A model generated the notes under the pieces. The model made no database searches and had not been told where the DNA came from. It saw only the letters and a program-made list of their open reading frames with translations. From a virus: a stretch of 30,819 nucleotides of DNA. The position numbers and the translations under genes are program-made. The stretch lies in IMG/VR virus record IMGVR_UViG_3300027714_000069, positions 1-30,819 of that record; one strand, given 5' to 3'. Below are positions 1-6,668 of the stretch, in pieces. Position 1 is the stretch's first letter. Each line of letters begins with the position of its first letter.

Positions 1-1
1 G

Positions 2-91
2 TATATGGCGAATCGCTTTGGTGCTTTGTGGTCACACCACGCCGAACATGTTATGCAGTTTTATGACTTTGAAATAGAAGGAGTAAATTAA
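2..91 (+). CDS. C-terminal fragment of a small protein (5' truncated or 28-aa ORF)
   Basis: An open frame enters from the left edge and ends at TAA 89-91, just upstream of the next gene. The visible residues are YMANRFGALWSHHAEHVMQF followed by YDFEIEGVN. An ATG at 5-7 lies inside, so this could be a 28-residue gene or, more likely, the end of a longer one starting outside the window. It has the same strand and tight spacing as the following small genes, which fits an early phage operon. No family is recognised. Confidence 0.4.
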   Translation, partial: YMANRFGALWSHHAEHVMQFYDFEIEGVN

Positions 92-93
92 AA

Positions 94-366
94 ATGAGAA
101 AGCAGAAACTTTCACCTTTAGAAACACATGGCTCGCCTGAAGATCGAGGATCAGCGGACGCATATTATGGGCGACCCGCGCACCCTCATTACTTTCAAGA
201 CCGAAAGAAATACGATGCTATGCGAGGGACTACCTACGCAGCTACCCCGGTGTATGAAAAAGACATGACAAAAGAAGAAATTCTTAATTATTACAAAGGC
301 TTTGATGAACAATATTCGCGCAAGGACTGGGGCTACGAGCCGGGATCGCCGGAAGAGTACGAATGA
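94..366 (+). CDS. Small hypothetical phage protein, 90 aa
   Basis: This is a 90-residue hydrophilic protein, rich in Tyr, Asp and Glu, with no signal peptide or membrane segment. A ribosome binding site AAGGAG (78-83) precedes the ATG by 10 nt. The N-terminal half carries GSADAYYGRPAHPHYF, a pattern that I associate with small uncharacterised phage proteins. The C-terminal half has a short predicted helix (MTKEEILNYYKGFDEQY). Its stop overlaps the ATG of the next gene (ATGA at 363-366), so the two are probably translationally coupled. No function can be assigned. Confidence 0.75.
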   Translation: MRKQKLSPLETHGSPEDRGSADAYYGRPAHPHYFQDRKKYDAMRGTTYAATPVYEKDMTKEEILNYYKGFDEQYSRKDWGYEPGSPEEYE

Positions 367-515
367 GCGAGTTAGAAATGCTCGACTATATTAAACGCTG
401 CCTGTTAAACGATAGCGCCAGCGATGCCGAGCGACAACAGGCGGCTTTGCTTGTTGATGATCTCACAGTCCCTTATATGTTAGACTTTAAAAGGAGCCTC
501 GAAGAATGGAGTTGA
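363..515 (+). CDS. Very small hypothetical protein, 50 aa, overlapping both neighbours
   Basis: This ORF starts at ATG 363, overlapping the preceding TGA by 4 nt, and ends at TGA 513-515, overlapping the following gene by 10 nt. It encodes 50 residues beginning MSELEMLDYIKRCLL and ending KRSLEEWS, acidic and probably helical. It exactly fills what would otherwise be a 139-nt gap, and the AGGAG used by the next gene lies inside its last codons. Both points support a real coupled gene. No recognisable family. Confidence 0.6.
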   Translation: MSELEMLDYIKRCLLNDSASDAERQQAALLVDDLTVPYMLDFKRSLEEWS

Positions 516-775
516 GTAAGCGCAAGCCCCGCAAAATCTACAAAGTTGTATGTGTAAGTTGGGGCGATGCGTTTATTGAAACAGACGATTTTACATTAGA
601 AGAAGCAACGAAAACAAAACCTGTCTACAGGAAAACAATAGGCTTTTTAATTTGCAAGAATAAGTACGGGTATGTGTTAGCAACAGACCTTTACGAAAAG
701 GAATCCTATGGTATGTCTGCTAAAATGTTTATCCCTAAAGGAATGATAACCGAAGTTAAAACACTAACGTACTAA
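506..775 (+). CDS. Small hypothetical phage protein, 89 aa
   Basis: This encodes an 89-residue soluble protein with beta-rich composition (IYKVVCVSWGDAF, TIGFLICKNKYGYVLATDLY) and a C-terminal IPKGMITEV. Such a pattern is typical of small phage proteins of unknown role. AGGAG (492-496) precedes ATG 506 by about 9 nt. The last residues, TLTY, are encoded by the first units of an 8-bp tandem repeat that continues past the stop codon. There is no signal peptide or membrane helix. Function unknown. Confidence 0.75.
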   Translation: MELSKRKPRKIYKVVCVSWGDAFIETDDFTLEEATKTKPVYRKTIGFLICKNKYGYVLATDLYEKESYGMSAKMFIPKGMITEVKTLTY

Positions 776-820
776 TGCACTAATGCACTAACGTATTAAT
801 GTACTAGTACACTACTACAC
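765..820 (+). repeat. Degenerate 8-bp tandem repeat, seven units
   Basis: Seven consecutive 8-bp units read TAACGTAC, TAATGCAC, TAATGCAC, TAACGTAT, TAATGTAC, TAGTACAC and TACTACAC. The consensus is about TAAYGYAC. The first unit lies in the final codons and stop of the upstream gene; the last ends just before the ribosome binding site of the 838 gene. Because each unit carries TAA or TAG and 8 is not a multiple of 3, stops fall in all frames. Origin unknown (replication slippage or an iteron-like protein site). Confidence 0.75.
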
Positions 821-837
821 TTACGGAGTAAGTAAAG

Positions 838-1119
838 ATGAAGACCAGAACCAACCGATACATCATGACTGTAAATAAAGGCAACGATCTAGAAGAGCAC
901 GCTCTTATCAGATTTAGAAAAATGATTTCTTTTTTAAACCTGCATGTAGACCAAAAGTTTTATGTCAAGTGTCATGGAAGGTTTGGAAAGAACAACCCTA
1001 ATGCCTATAAGTATAAGACAGGAGATCTACGGAGACCTTGGAGCGAGTGTCGTCTTGAAGACGCACCACGCTTAGATGTGTATCTTCAGCCTTACAAAAA
1101 TAAGAAGATTGCTTCTTGA
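838..1119 (+). CDS. Small hypothetical basic protein, 93 aa
   Basis: The product is a 93-residue basic protein (many Lys and Arg) without signal peptide or membrane segment. GGAGTAAG (825-832) lies upstream of ATG 838 at normal spacing. Segments such as KFYVKCHGRFGKNN and LEDAPRLDVYLQPYKN suggest a small mixed alpha/beta fold. It follows the 8-bp repeat array, and its stop codon overlaps the -35 box of a candidate promoter. No recognised family. Its place among early genes suggests a host-interaction or regulatory role, but this is inference only. Confidence 0.65.
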   Translation: MKTRTNRYIMTVNKGNDLEEHALIRFRKMISFLNLHVDQKFYVKCHGRFGKNNPNAYKYKTGDLRRPWSECRLEDAPRLDVYLQPYKNKKIAS

Positions 1120-1142
1120 CATTTTCTATTTTGTACTATAAA
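1116..1142 (+). promoter_or_regulatory. Candidate sigma70-type promoter
   Basis: TTGACA (1116-1121, a perfect -35 consensus) is followed after 15 nt by TATAAA (1137-1142), or after 17 nt by the weaker TAAACT. It sits in the 54-nt gap between two + strand genes and would drive the 1174 gene and the genes beyond it. The spacer to TATAAA is shorter than ideal, so confidence is moderate. Confidence 0.4.
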
Positions 1143-1173
1143 CTCGCTATAGAGCTATGAAGGGCACAGATAT

Positions 1174-1473
1174 ATGAATCAAAAGAAGGTGAAAGCCTTA
1201 AGAAGAAAAGTAAAACCTTTTCGGGTAGAGTGGTTAAAGACACTCTTAAGTGAAGAAGAAGGAGAACGTGTCTCTATAGACAACATAGATGATTTAGCCC
1301 CTACGGAAGATTACTATGCAACTAAAGGTACTATTCGTCTTTCCTTTATGACACCGAAATGGATAATGAAAACCTTAAAGAAGAATCCTTGTATTGCTTC
1401 CTTCTCAGAGTTGTCATTCTATTATGAAGACTGGAGAAAGAAAAATAAGGAAGCGTTGAAATGGATATTATAA
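1174..1473 (+). CDS. Small hypothetical protein, 99 aa
   Basis: This 99-residue protein starts at ATG 1174, preceded by GAAGGG at a suitable distance. The N-terminus is strongly basic (MNQKKVKALRRKVKPFRVEW), followed by an acidic stretch (LLSEEEGERVSIDNIDDL) and a C-terminal half containing RLSFMTPKWIMKTLKKNP. There is no signal peptide or membrane segment. It is the first gene downstream of the candidate promoter at 1116-1142 and ends in a gap containing a small hairpin. I know of similar unnamed phage proteins but no function. Confidence 0.7.
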   Translation: MNQKKVKALRRKVKPFRVEWLKTLLSEEEGERVSIDNIDDLAPTEDYYATKGTIRLSFMTPKWIMKTLKKNPCIASFSELSFYYEDWRKKNKEALKWIL

Positions 1474-1481
1474 TTAAAGGG

Positions 1482-1500
1482 CGTTAGTCCTTCGGACAAC
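1482..1500 (+). other. Small hairpin containing a 16-bp repeat (copy 1)
   Basis: The gap between the 1174 and 1512 genes holds a stem of GTT plus GTCC pairing with GGAC plus AAC around a TTC loop, with one bulged A (1483-1500). No T-run follows, so a classical terminator is unlikely; the hairpin ends about 11 nt before ATG 1512 and could affect its translation. The 16-mer CGTTAGTCCTTCGGAC (1482-1497) recurs exactly at 3131-3146. Confidence 0.5.
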
Positions 1501-1511
1501 TGGAGCATATT

Positions 1512-2414
1512 ATGTTTAAGAATAATTTTGTAAAAGTACTGATTGTTTTACTAATTGCTGGGGGTATGTCTGCCTTTGTTGATTATCGTGGTCAACAGCA
1601 GATAGAAGCATATGAAAAAAGTACGCAAAGACAAGTTAGAAATCTTGAAAATACTCTAACGACATTGCAAAGTGAGAGTAAAAATGCAGTGTCTTTCGAG
1701 GTATTAAACCAGTCTATAGATAGCTTTCATACGGGAGTAATAAACCCTTTAGAGTCTCAGGTTGAAAGTAATGCTGCATTCGCAAGGACTTTTTCTAAGG
1801 AGCTGGAAGGTCTTCACACTACAGATACGCTTATTCAAAAAAGTAATAAGAGTATGGAAACGATGCTTTCTTTTCTTAGTGCAGAGGTTTCGTCATTATT
1901 AAATGAGGTTAGGATTGCAAATAAAAAATTAGTAGAGCACTCTGAAGTGCTTCATAAACACTGGACTAATTCTAAAGGGCCTGTACTAGAAAGTGTACAA
2001 ACTACAAAGCCTGTAGCGCCTGAACCTATAGTACCTGAACCACTTGTAGTAAGTTCTCCTAAAAAAGAAATTGTTGAAAGCAAGCCTGAAGCATCTGATG
2101 TAGTTAGTGAACTTTTTGGCGACCCGTCAGGCCCTAAATCAGAATGTTCTTATGTTTTAAAACAAGGAAGCAAGCCCAGTACTAGAGCTATTCAGCGTGC
2201 AGTAAATAGGCTAACAAAAAAAGCTAGCTATAGCGTTTCTGCCCTTTTTAATATAGTAGATGGAAAGGCTTCCGACCTAAGAGTGTACAGTAATCCAAAG
2301 GCTCCAGAGGTACTCGATAAGACTATACATAAACATGTTTCTAAGTTAGACTTTGTTTCTACTGACGGAATAATGTACGGCTGTAACATGAAATTTAATT
2401 TACAAGTAACATAG
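1512..2414 (+). CDS. TonB-like membrane-anchored protein with coiled coil
   Basis: This 300-residue protein has the layout of an energy-transducer protein. It has a short cytoplasmic N-terminus, one membrane helix (about 8-22, VKVLIVLLIAGGMSA), a long helical or coiled-coil region (about 28-150), a Pro-rich linker (about 165-180, VAPEPIVPEP) and a C-terminal domain (about 210-300). That last domain resembles TonB_C: a strand with DG turn (ALFNIVDGKASDLRVYS), a helix (PEVLDKTIHKHVSKLDF) and a final strand (GCNMKFNLQV). TonB spans the periplasm and touches the TonB box of outer-membrane receptors. The SxxxH signature of the TonB membrane helix, needed for ExbB/ExbD coupling, is absent, so it may not be energised. 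Cys 212 and Cys 291 could form a disulphide. The family call rests on pattern only; a TolA-like or unrelated fold remains possible. Confidence 0.6.
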   Translation: MFKNNFVKVLIVLLIAGGMSAFVDYRGQQQIEAYEKSTQRQVRNLENTLTTLQSESKNAVSFEVLNQSIDSFHTGVINPLESQVESNAAFARTFSKELEGLHTTDTLIQKSNKSMETMLSFLSAEVSSLLNEVRIANKKLVEHSEVLHKHWTNSKGPVLESVQTTKPVAPEPIVPEPLVVSSPKKEIVESKPEASDVVSELFGDPSGPKSECSYVLKQGSKPSTRAIQRAVNRLTKKASYSVSALFNIVDGKASDLRVYSNPKAPEVLDKTIHKHVSKLDFVSTDGIMYGCNMKFNLQVT

Positions 2415-2433
2415 AAGAGAGAGGAAAATAGTG

Positions 2434-2889
2434 ATGTCAGAAAAAAATACATTTAACGCAGCAACAGGTGTCGGTGAGGTCACAGGCCATGCTTACTATG
2501 CTAATGTAGTTACACCTAACACAACCTTCGATGATCGTTGGGAAATTAATTTAGTATTGGACGATGAAACCCTTTCTGATTTTGAGAATCGAGGGCATAC
2601 TATTAAAGAAAAAGACTACGGGAGGTTTGTAAACTTTAAAAGAAATGTGAATCGTAAAGGCGGAGGTCAAAATACTAGGCCCACTCTTGTTGATGAGGAA
2701 CGCAAACGAGTAGACACCCTGCCAAAAATAGGTAACGGTTCTTTAGTGAAGGTACAATACAGCGAATATGTTTGGAACTATAACGACAACTCAGGCAAAG
2801 GACGAGACTTGCGTGCTATACAATTGCTTGATTTAGTAGAATACAATGAGCCTGATGGTGTGGGCATGTACGACGAAGGAGCTTTTTAA
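2434..2889 (+). CDS. Single-stranded DNA-binding protein, T7 gp2.5-like
   Basis: This is a 151-residue protein that probably coats ssDNA at the replication fork and recruits polymerase and helicase. Its length, position just upstream of the primase-helicase and polymerase, OB-fold-like strand pattern (GEVTGHAYYANVV, WEINLVLDD, GSLVKVQYSEYVWNY) and acidic C-terminal tail (EYNEPDGVGMYDEGAF) match phage gp2.5-type proteins. The aromatic end of the tail is also typical. An in-frame GTG lies at 2431, but ATG 2434 is preferred because GAGAGGAA (2419-2426) is better spaced from it. No catalytic residues are expected in this family. Confidence 0.7.
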   Translation: MSEKNTFNAATGVGEVTGHAYYANVVTPNTTFDDRWEINLVLDDETLSDFENRGHTIKEKDYGRFVNFKRNVNRKGGGQNTRPTLVDEERKRVDTLPKIGNGSLVKVQYSEYVWNYNDNSGKGRDLRAIQLLDLVEYNEPDGVGMYDEGAF

Positions 2890-2891
2890 TT

Positions 2892-3203
2892 ATGACTAAA
2901 GAGGAAGTTAATAAACCTTTCATTGTTATTAATGGTGTGCAAATTTCAGCAGAAGATTTACCTGCGGAATCACAAGGTATATTCAATAGACTAAAAAAAT
3001 TAATCGCCGATAAGTCAGAGCTTACTTTAGACTTAGGAGAGAATCAGGCAAGCATTAATTTCTTTTCCGGTATACTTATTAATGTCTTTAACAAAAGTAA
3101 TTTACCGGCTGTTGATGGTTTATCTGATGACGTTAGTCCTTCGGACGATAAAGAAATTGAAGTTGAAGCTGATGAGGACAGCATAGAAAAATCTAATAAT
3201 TAG
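2892..3203 (+). CDS. Acidic hypothetical protein, 103 aa
   Basis: This 103-residue protein starts at ATG 2892, 2 nt after the SSB stop, with GAAGGAG (2876-2882) inside the end of the SSB gene. The N-terminal two thirds look folded (FIVINGVQISAEDLPAE, then a helix and INFFSGILINVFN). The C-terminal 30 residues are very acidic (SDDVSPSDDKEIEVEADEDS). A strong terminator follows, so it ends a transcription unit with the SSB. The acidic tail could mimic DNA or bind the replisome, but that is speculation. Its DNA contains the second copy of the 16-bp repeat at 3131-3146. Confidence 0.65.
   Translation: MTKEEVNKPFIVINGVQISAEDLPAESQGIFNRLKKLIADKSELTLDLGENQASINFFSGILINVFNKSNLPAVDGLSDDVSPSDDKEIEVEADEDSIEKSNN
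3131..3146 (+). repeat. 16-bp direct repeat, copy 2
   Basis: CGTTAGTCCTTCGGAC is identical to positions 1482-1497. Here it lies in coding sequence (encoding part of DDVSPSDD) and keeps only the inner GTCC-TTC-GGAC hairpin. The two copies are about 1.65 kb apart and bracket the TonB-like and SSB genes. Confidence 0.6.
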
Positions 3204-3217
3204 AAATGCGTTTACAT

Positions 3218-3262
3218 GGCTAGGCATTCCTTACTAAAAAAAGGAGTGTCTAGCCTTTTATT
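3218..3262 (+). terminator. Strong rho-independent terminator
   Basis: A 15-bp stem (two G-U pairs) forms between 3218-3232 (GGCTAGGCATTCCTT) and 3241-3255 (AAGGAGTGTCTAGCC), with an 8-nt A-rich loop and then TTTTATT. It closes the unit ending with the acidic gene. The primase gene 30 nt downstream must therefore be transcribed by read-through, or from a promoter inside or after the hairpin. Confidence 0.85.
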
Positions 3263-3283
3263 AAAAGCGGCCGGAGAAATACC

Positions 3284-4927
3284 TTGAATACAAAAGAAAA
3301 TACATTTGTAAAACACATCCCTTGTCCTTCTTGTGGGAGCAAAGACAACAACAGTTTATATACGGACGGACATACTTATTGTTTTGGATGTGAAAAAAGA
3401 ACCGACGCTGCATCTAATAACAAAGAGCATAGGCCCATCAGTACATTAGCTACTGACACTAACAGTTTCTTAAACTCCTACAAAGGATCTTATAATTCTT
3501 TAGACGATAGGAAGATTAGTCTTAAAACAGCCAAAGCTTTTGGAGTTCTTTCCAGCCCCAACAAGCATATATACCCTTACTTTAACAACAACGAAGTTGC
3601 TGCTACAAAAACAAGAGAAGTAAGCACTAAGAATTTTTACTCAGCGGGCAGCTTTGAAGGCACAGGTTTGTTTGGTGAGCAACTCTATAGAAACACAGGC
3701 GGCAAGTATCTCACAATCACTGAGGGTGAGTGCGACGCTATGGCAGTACATGAAATGTTTGGGGGCAAGTGGGCGGTAGTTTCTCTTAAGCGCGGCAGTG
3801 CTTCTGCGGTTAAAGATATACGAGAGAGCATTGAGTTTGTAGAAGCATACGATAATGTAGTGCTTGCTTTTGATAACGATACAGCAGGGCAAGACGCGGC
3901 ACGGAAGGTAGCCCGCATACTGAAGCCCAACAAAACTAAGATACTGTCTTTTCCTACAGGCTTTAAAGACGCTAACGATATGCTGAAGCAGGGAAAGTTT
4001 GAAGAGTTTACTAAATCTTGGTGGGAAGCTAAGACCTATACTCCTTCGGGAATTATAGAACTCTCTAGCAAACTAGATGATTGGCTTAACCGAGAAGATA
4101 AAAAAAGCATACCCTATCCTTGGGACGGACTTAACAAAAAACTATACGGTATGCGTAAAGGAGAATTAGTTACGCTTACAGGAGGCACGGGACTTGGTAA
4201 GTCTAGTGTAACAAGAGAGCTTGAACACTGGCTTATTAAAAACACAACAGACAATGTTGGAGTTATAGCTCTTGAAGAAAGTTGGTTGCGTACAGCAGAT
4301 GGTATTGTGGCTATAGAAGCTAACGACCGCCTAGAGTTATCTGAGAAAAGAAGTGCGTACAGCGAGGAACAATTGGTGTCCTTGTTTAATAATGTTATTG
4401 AAAAAGATAGAGTATTTATTCATTCACATTTAGGTGCTACTGATGTTGATGAAATTTTCTCTAAGCTTAGATATATTATAATAGGATGCCAGTGTGAGTG
4501 GGTTGTAGTTGACCACCTGCACATGCTTATTAATGTGATGACAGAAGGAGACGAAAGGCGCGGCATAGACAATCTAATGACACGGCTCCGTTCTTTAGTA
4601 GAAGAGACTGGCGTAGGTATGATATTAGTATCACATCTTAGAAGGGCTGCTGGAGACAAGGGGCATGAGCAGGGTGTAGAAGTATCTCTTTCTCACCTTA
4701 AAGGCTCACAAGGAATTTCACAATTGTCAGATTGTGTGATAGCTTTAGAAAGAAACCAACAGGCTGATGATCCAGAAGAAGCTAACACAACTAAGGTAAG
4801 GGTTTTAAAATCTAGGTACACAGGAGATACGGGATTAGCTTGTAGTTTAAAATACAACTCAAACACAGGAAGGCTTTATGAAACAGATATTGATTTCTCC
4901 AAACAAGATAGCACATCACCGTTTTAA
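3284..4927 (+). CDS. Bifunctional DNA primase-helicase, T7 gp4-like
   Basis: This 547-residue replisome protein should prime lagging-strand synthesis and unwind the duplex. In order, the domains are a zinc-binding motif (Cys 14, 17, 33, 36), a TOPRIM primase core (EGE with Glu 147; DND at 197-199) and a RecA-like DnaB-family helicase. The helicase has Walker A (GGTGLGKSS, about 301-309), Walker B (VVVDHLH, Asp 410), a SHLRR motif and a GSQGISQLSD segment near the end. T7 gp4 is 566 aa, so this is full length. The start is TTG 3284 with GGAG (3273-3276) 7 nt upstream; no ATG would keep the zinc motif. The 3' end overlaps the polymerase gene by 50 nt, indicating coupled expression. Confidence 0.93.
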   Translation: MNTKENTFVKHIPCPSCGSKDNNSLYTDGHTYCFGCEKRTDAASNNKEHRPISTLATDTNSFLNSYKGSYNSLDDRKISLKTAKAFGVLSSPNKHIYPYFNNNEVAATKTREVSTKNFYSAGSFEGTGLFGEQLYRNTGGKYLTITEGECDAMAVHEMFGGKWAVVSLKRGSASAVKDIRESIEFVEAYDNVVLAFDNDTAGQDAARKVARILKPNKTKILSFPTGFKDANDMLKQGKFEEFTKSWWEAKTYTPSGIIELSSKLDDWLNREDKKSIPYPWDGLNKKLYGMRKGELVTLTGGTGLGKSSVTRELEHWLIKNTTDNVGVIALEESWLRTADGIVAIEANDRLELSEKRSAYSEEQLVSLFNNVIEKDRVFIHSHLGATDVDEIFSKLRYIIIGCQCEWVVVDHLHMLINVMTEGDERRGIDNLMTRLRSLVEETGVGMILVSHLRRAAGDKGHEQGVEVSLSHLKGSQGISQLSDCVIALERNQQADDPEEANTTKVRVLKSRYTGDTGLACSLKYNSNTGRLYETDIDFSKQDSTSPF

Positions 4928-6668
4928 AAAAGTACTTTTTGATGTAGAAACAGACGGGCTAGAAGGGAATAAAATACACTGCATCGTAACTAAAGTTATT
5001 GGTGAAGAGCCTAAGTTATTTCCTCCTGACAGATTGCAAAAGGCTGTAGACATATTAGAAAGCGCTGATGTTTTAATAGGTCACAATATTATAGGCTTTG
5101 ATATACCTGTAATTAAAAAACATTTTGATGTGCGTTTAACTAACCACGTTGAAGACACGTTAGTAATATCTCGTTTAGTTAATCCCGTTCTTACCGGAGG
5201 TCACAGCTTAAGCAACTGGGGCTACCTCCTATATCCTAATGATGCCTCTAAAAGAAAAGCAGTACAGCCTGATAGTTGGGAAGAATACACCGAAGAAATG
5301 GGCGCTTACTGTATTCAAGATGTAGAACTAAATGCAGACATGTACTATAAACTACTAGGGGATCTAAAAAACTTTAGTCAAGAATCTGTAGACTTAGAAC
5401 ATGCAGTAGCTTGGATAATGAAAGAGCAAGAGTTGACGGGCTTTATGCTTGACGAAAAGAAAGCCACTCTCCTATCTGCTAAACTAAAGTCTAAGATGGC
5501 TTCGCTTGAAAAAGAAGTACACGAAACCTTTCAGCCTAAGTGGGTGGACGATAAATTAGTTACTCCTAAGTTTAACAAAAACGGTGCTTTATCAAAGTCC
5601 CCCAAACTAACTGATGAAGAACTTAGTCTATGTGAAAAAAATAACTTTAAACCTTTTATGCGGCAGAAGTGGGTAGAGTTTAACTTAGCTAGCCGCAAAC
5701 AAATTGGCGAGTACCTTATTAATTTTGGATGGAAGCCTAAAAAGTTTACTCCTACAGGGCAACCTATTGTAGACGAAGCTACACTAACAATAGTTAAGAA
5801 CATACCTGAGGCTTCTCTTATTGCAGAGTTTATGATGCTGCAGAAACGAGTAGCACAGGTTGGCTCTTGGTTAGAGCTGGCTCAAGACGGTAGGGTTCAT
5901 GGTTTTGTTATACCTAACGGAGCTATTACCGGAAGGATGTCACACCGAAGTCCTAACGTAGCTCAGACACCTAGCTCTGGAAAGCCTTACGGCAAAGAAT
6001 GCAGGGAGTGTTGGACAGTACCCCTAGGATATAAGTTAGTAGGTATAGACGCTTCTGGTCTTGAGCTTAGAGTTTTAGCACACTATATGCAAAACGAGGA
6101 TTATGTAAATGAGATCATCAACGGAGATATTCACTCTACAAATCAAGCACTTGCAGGACTTGAACTACGAAGTCAGGCGAAGACTTTCATCTATGCCCTC
6201 ATATACGGAGCCGGAGATGCTAAAATTGGAAGAGTGGTTGGAGGAAACTCAAAAGCCGGTGCAGCACTTAGGGAGCGTTTTATCCGCAATCTCCCATCAC
6301 TTGGAAATCTTACAGAAAGCGTTAAACAAAGAGCGCACAAAAACAAATACTTAAAAGCTTTAGATGGTAGGACTATACATATACGAGAAGTTTATTCTTC
6401 TTTAAATTCTTTATTGCAGGGAGGTGGGGCAATAGTTATGAAGACTGCTCTAGTGCTCTTAGACAATAAGATTAAACAGCATAAGCTAGACGCTAAGTTT
6501 GTAGCTAACATACACGACGAGTGGCAACTGGAAGTACATGCGTTGCACGCAGACCACGTAGGAAGACTAGGCGTAGAGGCTTTAGCTGAAACAGCCACAG
6601 CATTAAATATGTTTTGTCCTTTAGACGGCGAATATAAAATAGGAGATAACTGGAGTGAAACCCATTAA
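4878..6668 (+). CDS. Family A DNA polymerase with 3'-5' exonuclease, T7 gp5-like
   Basis: This 596-residue replicative polymerase has an N-terminal proofreading domain: ExoI DVETDG (Asp 22, Glu 24), ExoII GHNIIGFD and ExoIII YCIQDVELNAD. The palm follows: GRMSHRSPNVAQTPS, motif A DASGLELR (Asp 391), motif B RSQAKTFIYALIYGAG (Arg 431, Lys 435, Tyr 439) and motif C HDE (546-548). It ends NWSETH, like T7's NWAICH. At 596 aa it is about 100 residues shorter than T7 gp5, so some insertions are reduced. Tyr 439 corresponds to E. coli Phe762, the variant linked in virioplankton surveys to lytic phages. ATG 4878 lies inside the helicase gene behind AGGAAGG; no later start would keep ExoI. Confidence 0.95.
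   Translation: MKQILISPNKIAHHRFKKVLFDVETDGLEGNKIHCIVTKVIGEEPKLFPPDRLQKAVDILESADVLIGHNIIGFDIPVIKKHFDVRLTNHVEDTLVISRLVNPVLTGGHSLSNWGYLLYPNDASKRKAVQPDSWEEYTEEMGAYCIQDVELNADMYYKLLGDLKNFSQESVDLEHAVAWIMKEQELTGFMLDEKKATLLSAKLKSKMASLEKEVHETFQPKWVDDKLVTPKFNKNGALSKSPKLTDEELSLCEKNNFKPFMRQKWVEFNLASRKQIGEYLINFGWKPKKFTPTGQPIVDEATLTIVKNIPEASLIAEFMMLQKRVAQVGSWLELAQDGRVHGFVIPNGAITGRMSHRSPNVAQTPSSGKPYGKECRECWTVPLGYKLVGIDASGLELRVLAHYMQNEDYVNEIINGDIHSTNQALAGLELRSQAKTFIYALIYGAGDAKIGRVVGGNSKAGAALRERFIRNLPSLGNLTESVKQRAHKNKYLKALDGRTIHIREVYSSLNSLLQGGGAIVMKTALVLLDNKIKQHKLDAKFVANIHDEWQLEVHALHADHVGRLGVEALAETATALNMFCPLDGEYKIGDNWSETH

Noticed and set aside
765-820. CRISPR-like array in the early region
   Set aside because: Units are 8 bp with no spacers, far from CRISPR repeat length.
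6109-6354. 81-aa open frame within the polymerase gene, same strand
   Set aside because: It lies fully inside conserved polymerase motifs in another frame and lacks its own context; overlap with motif B coding makes a second gene unlikely.
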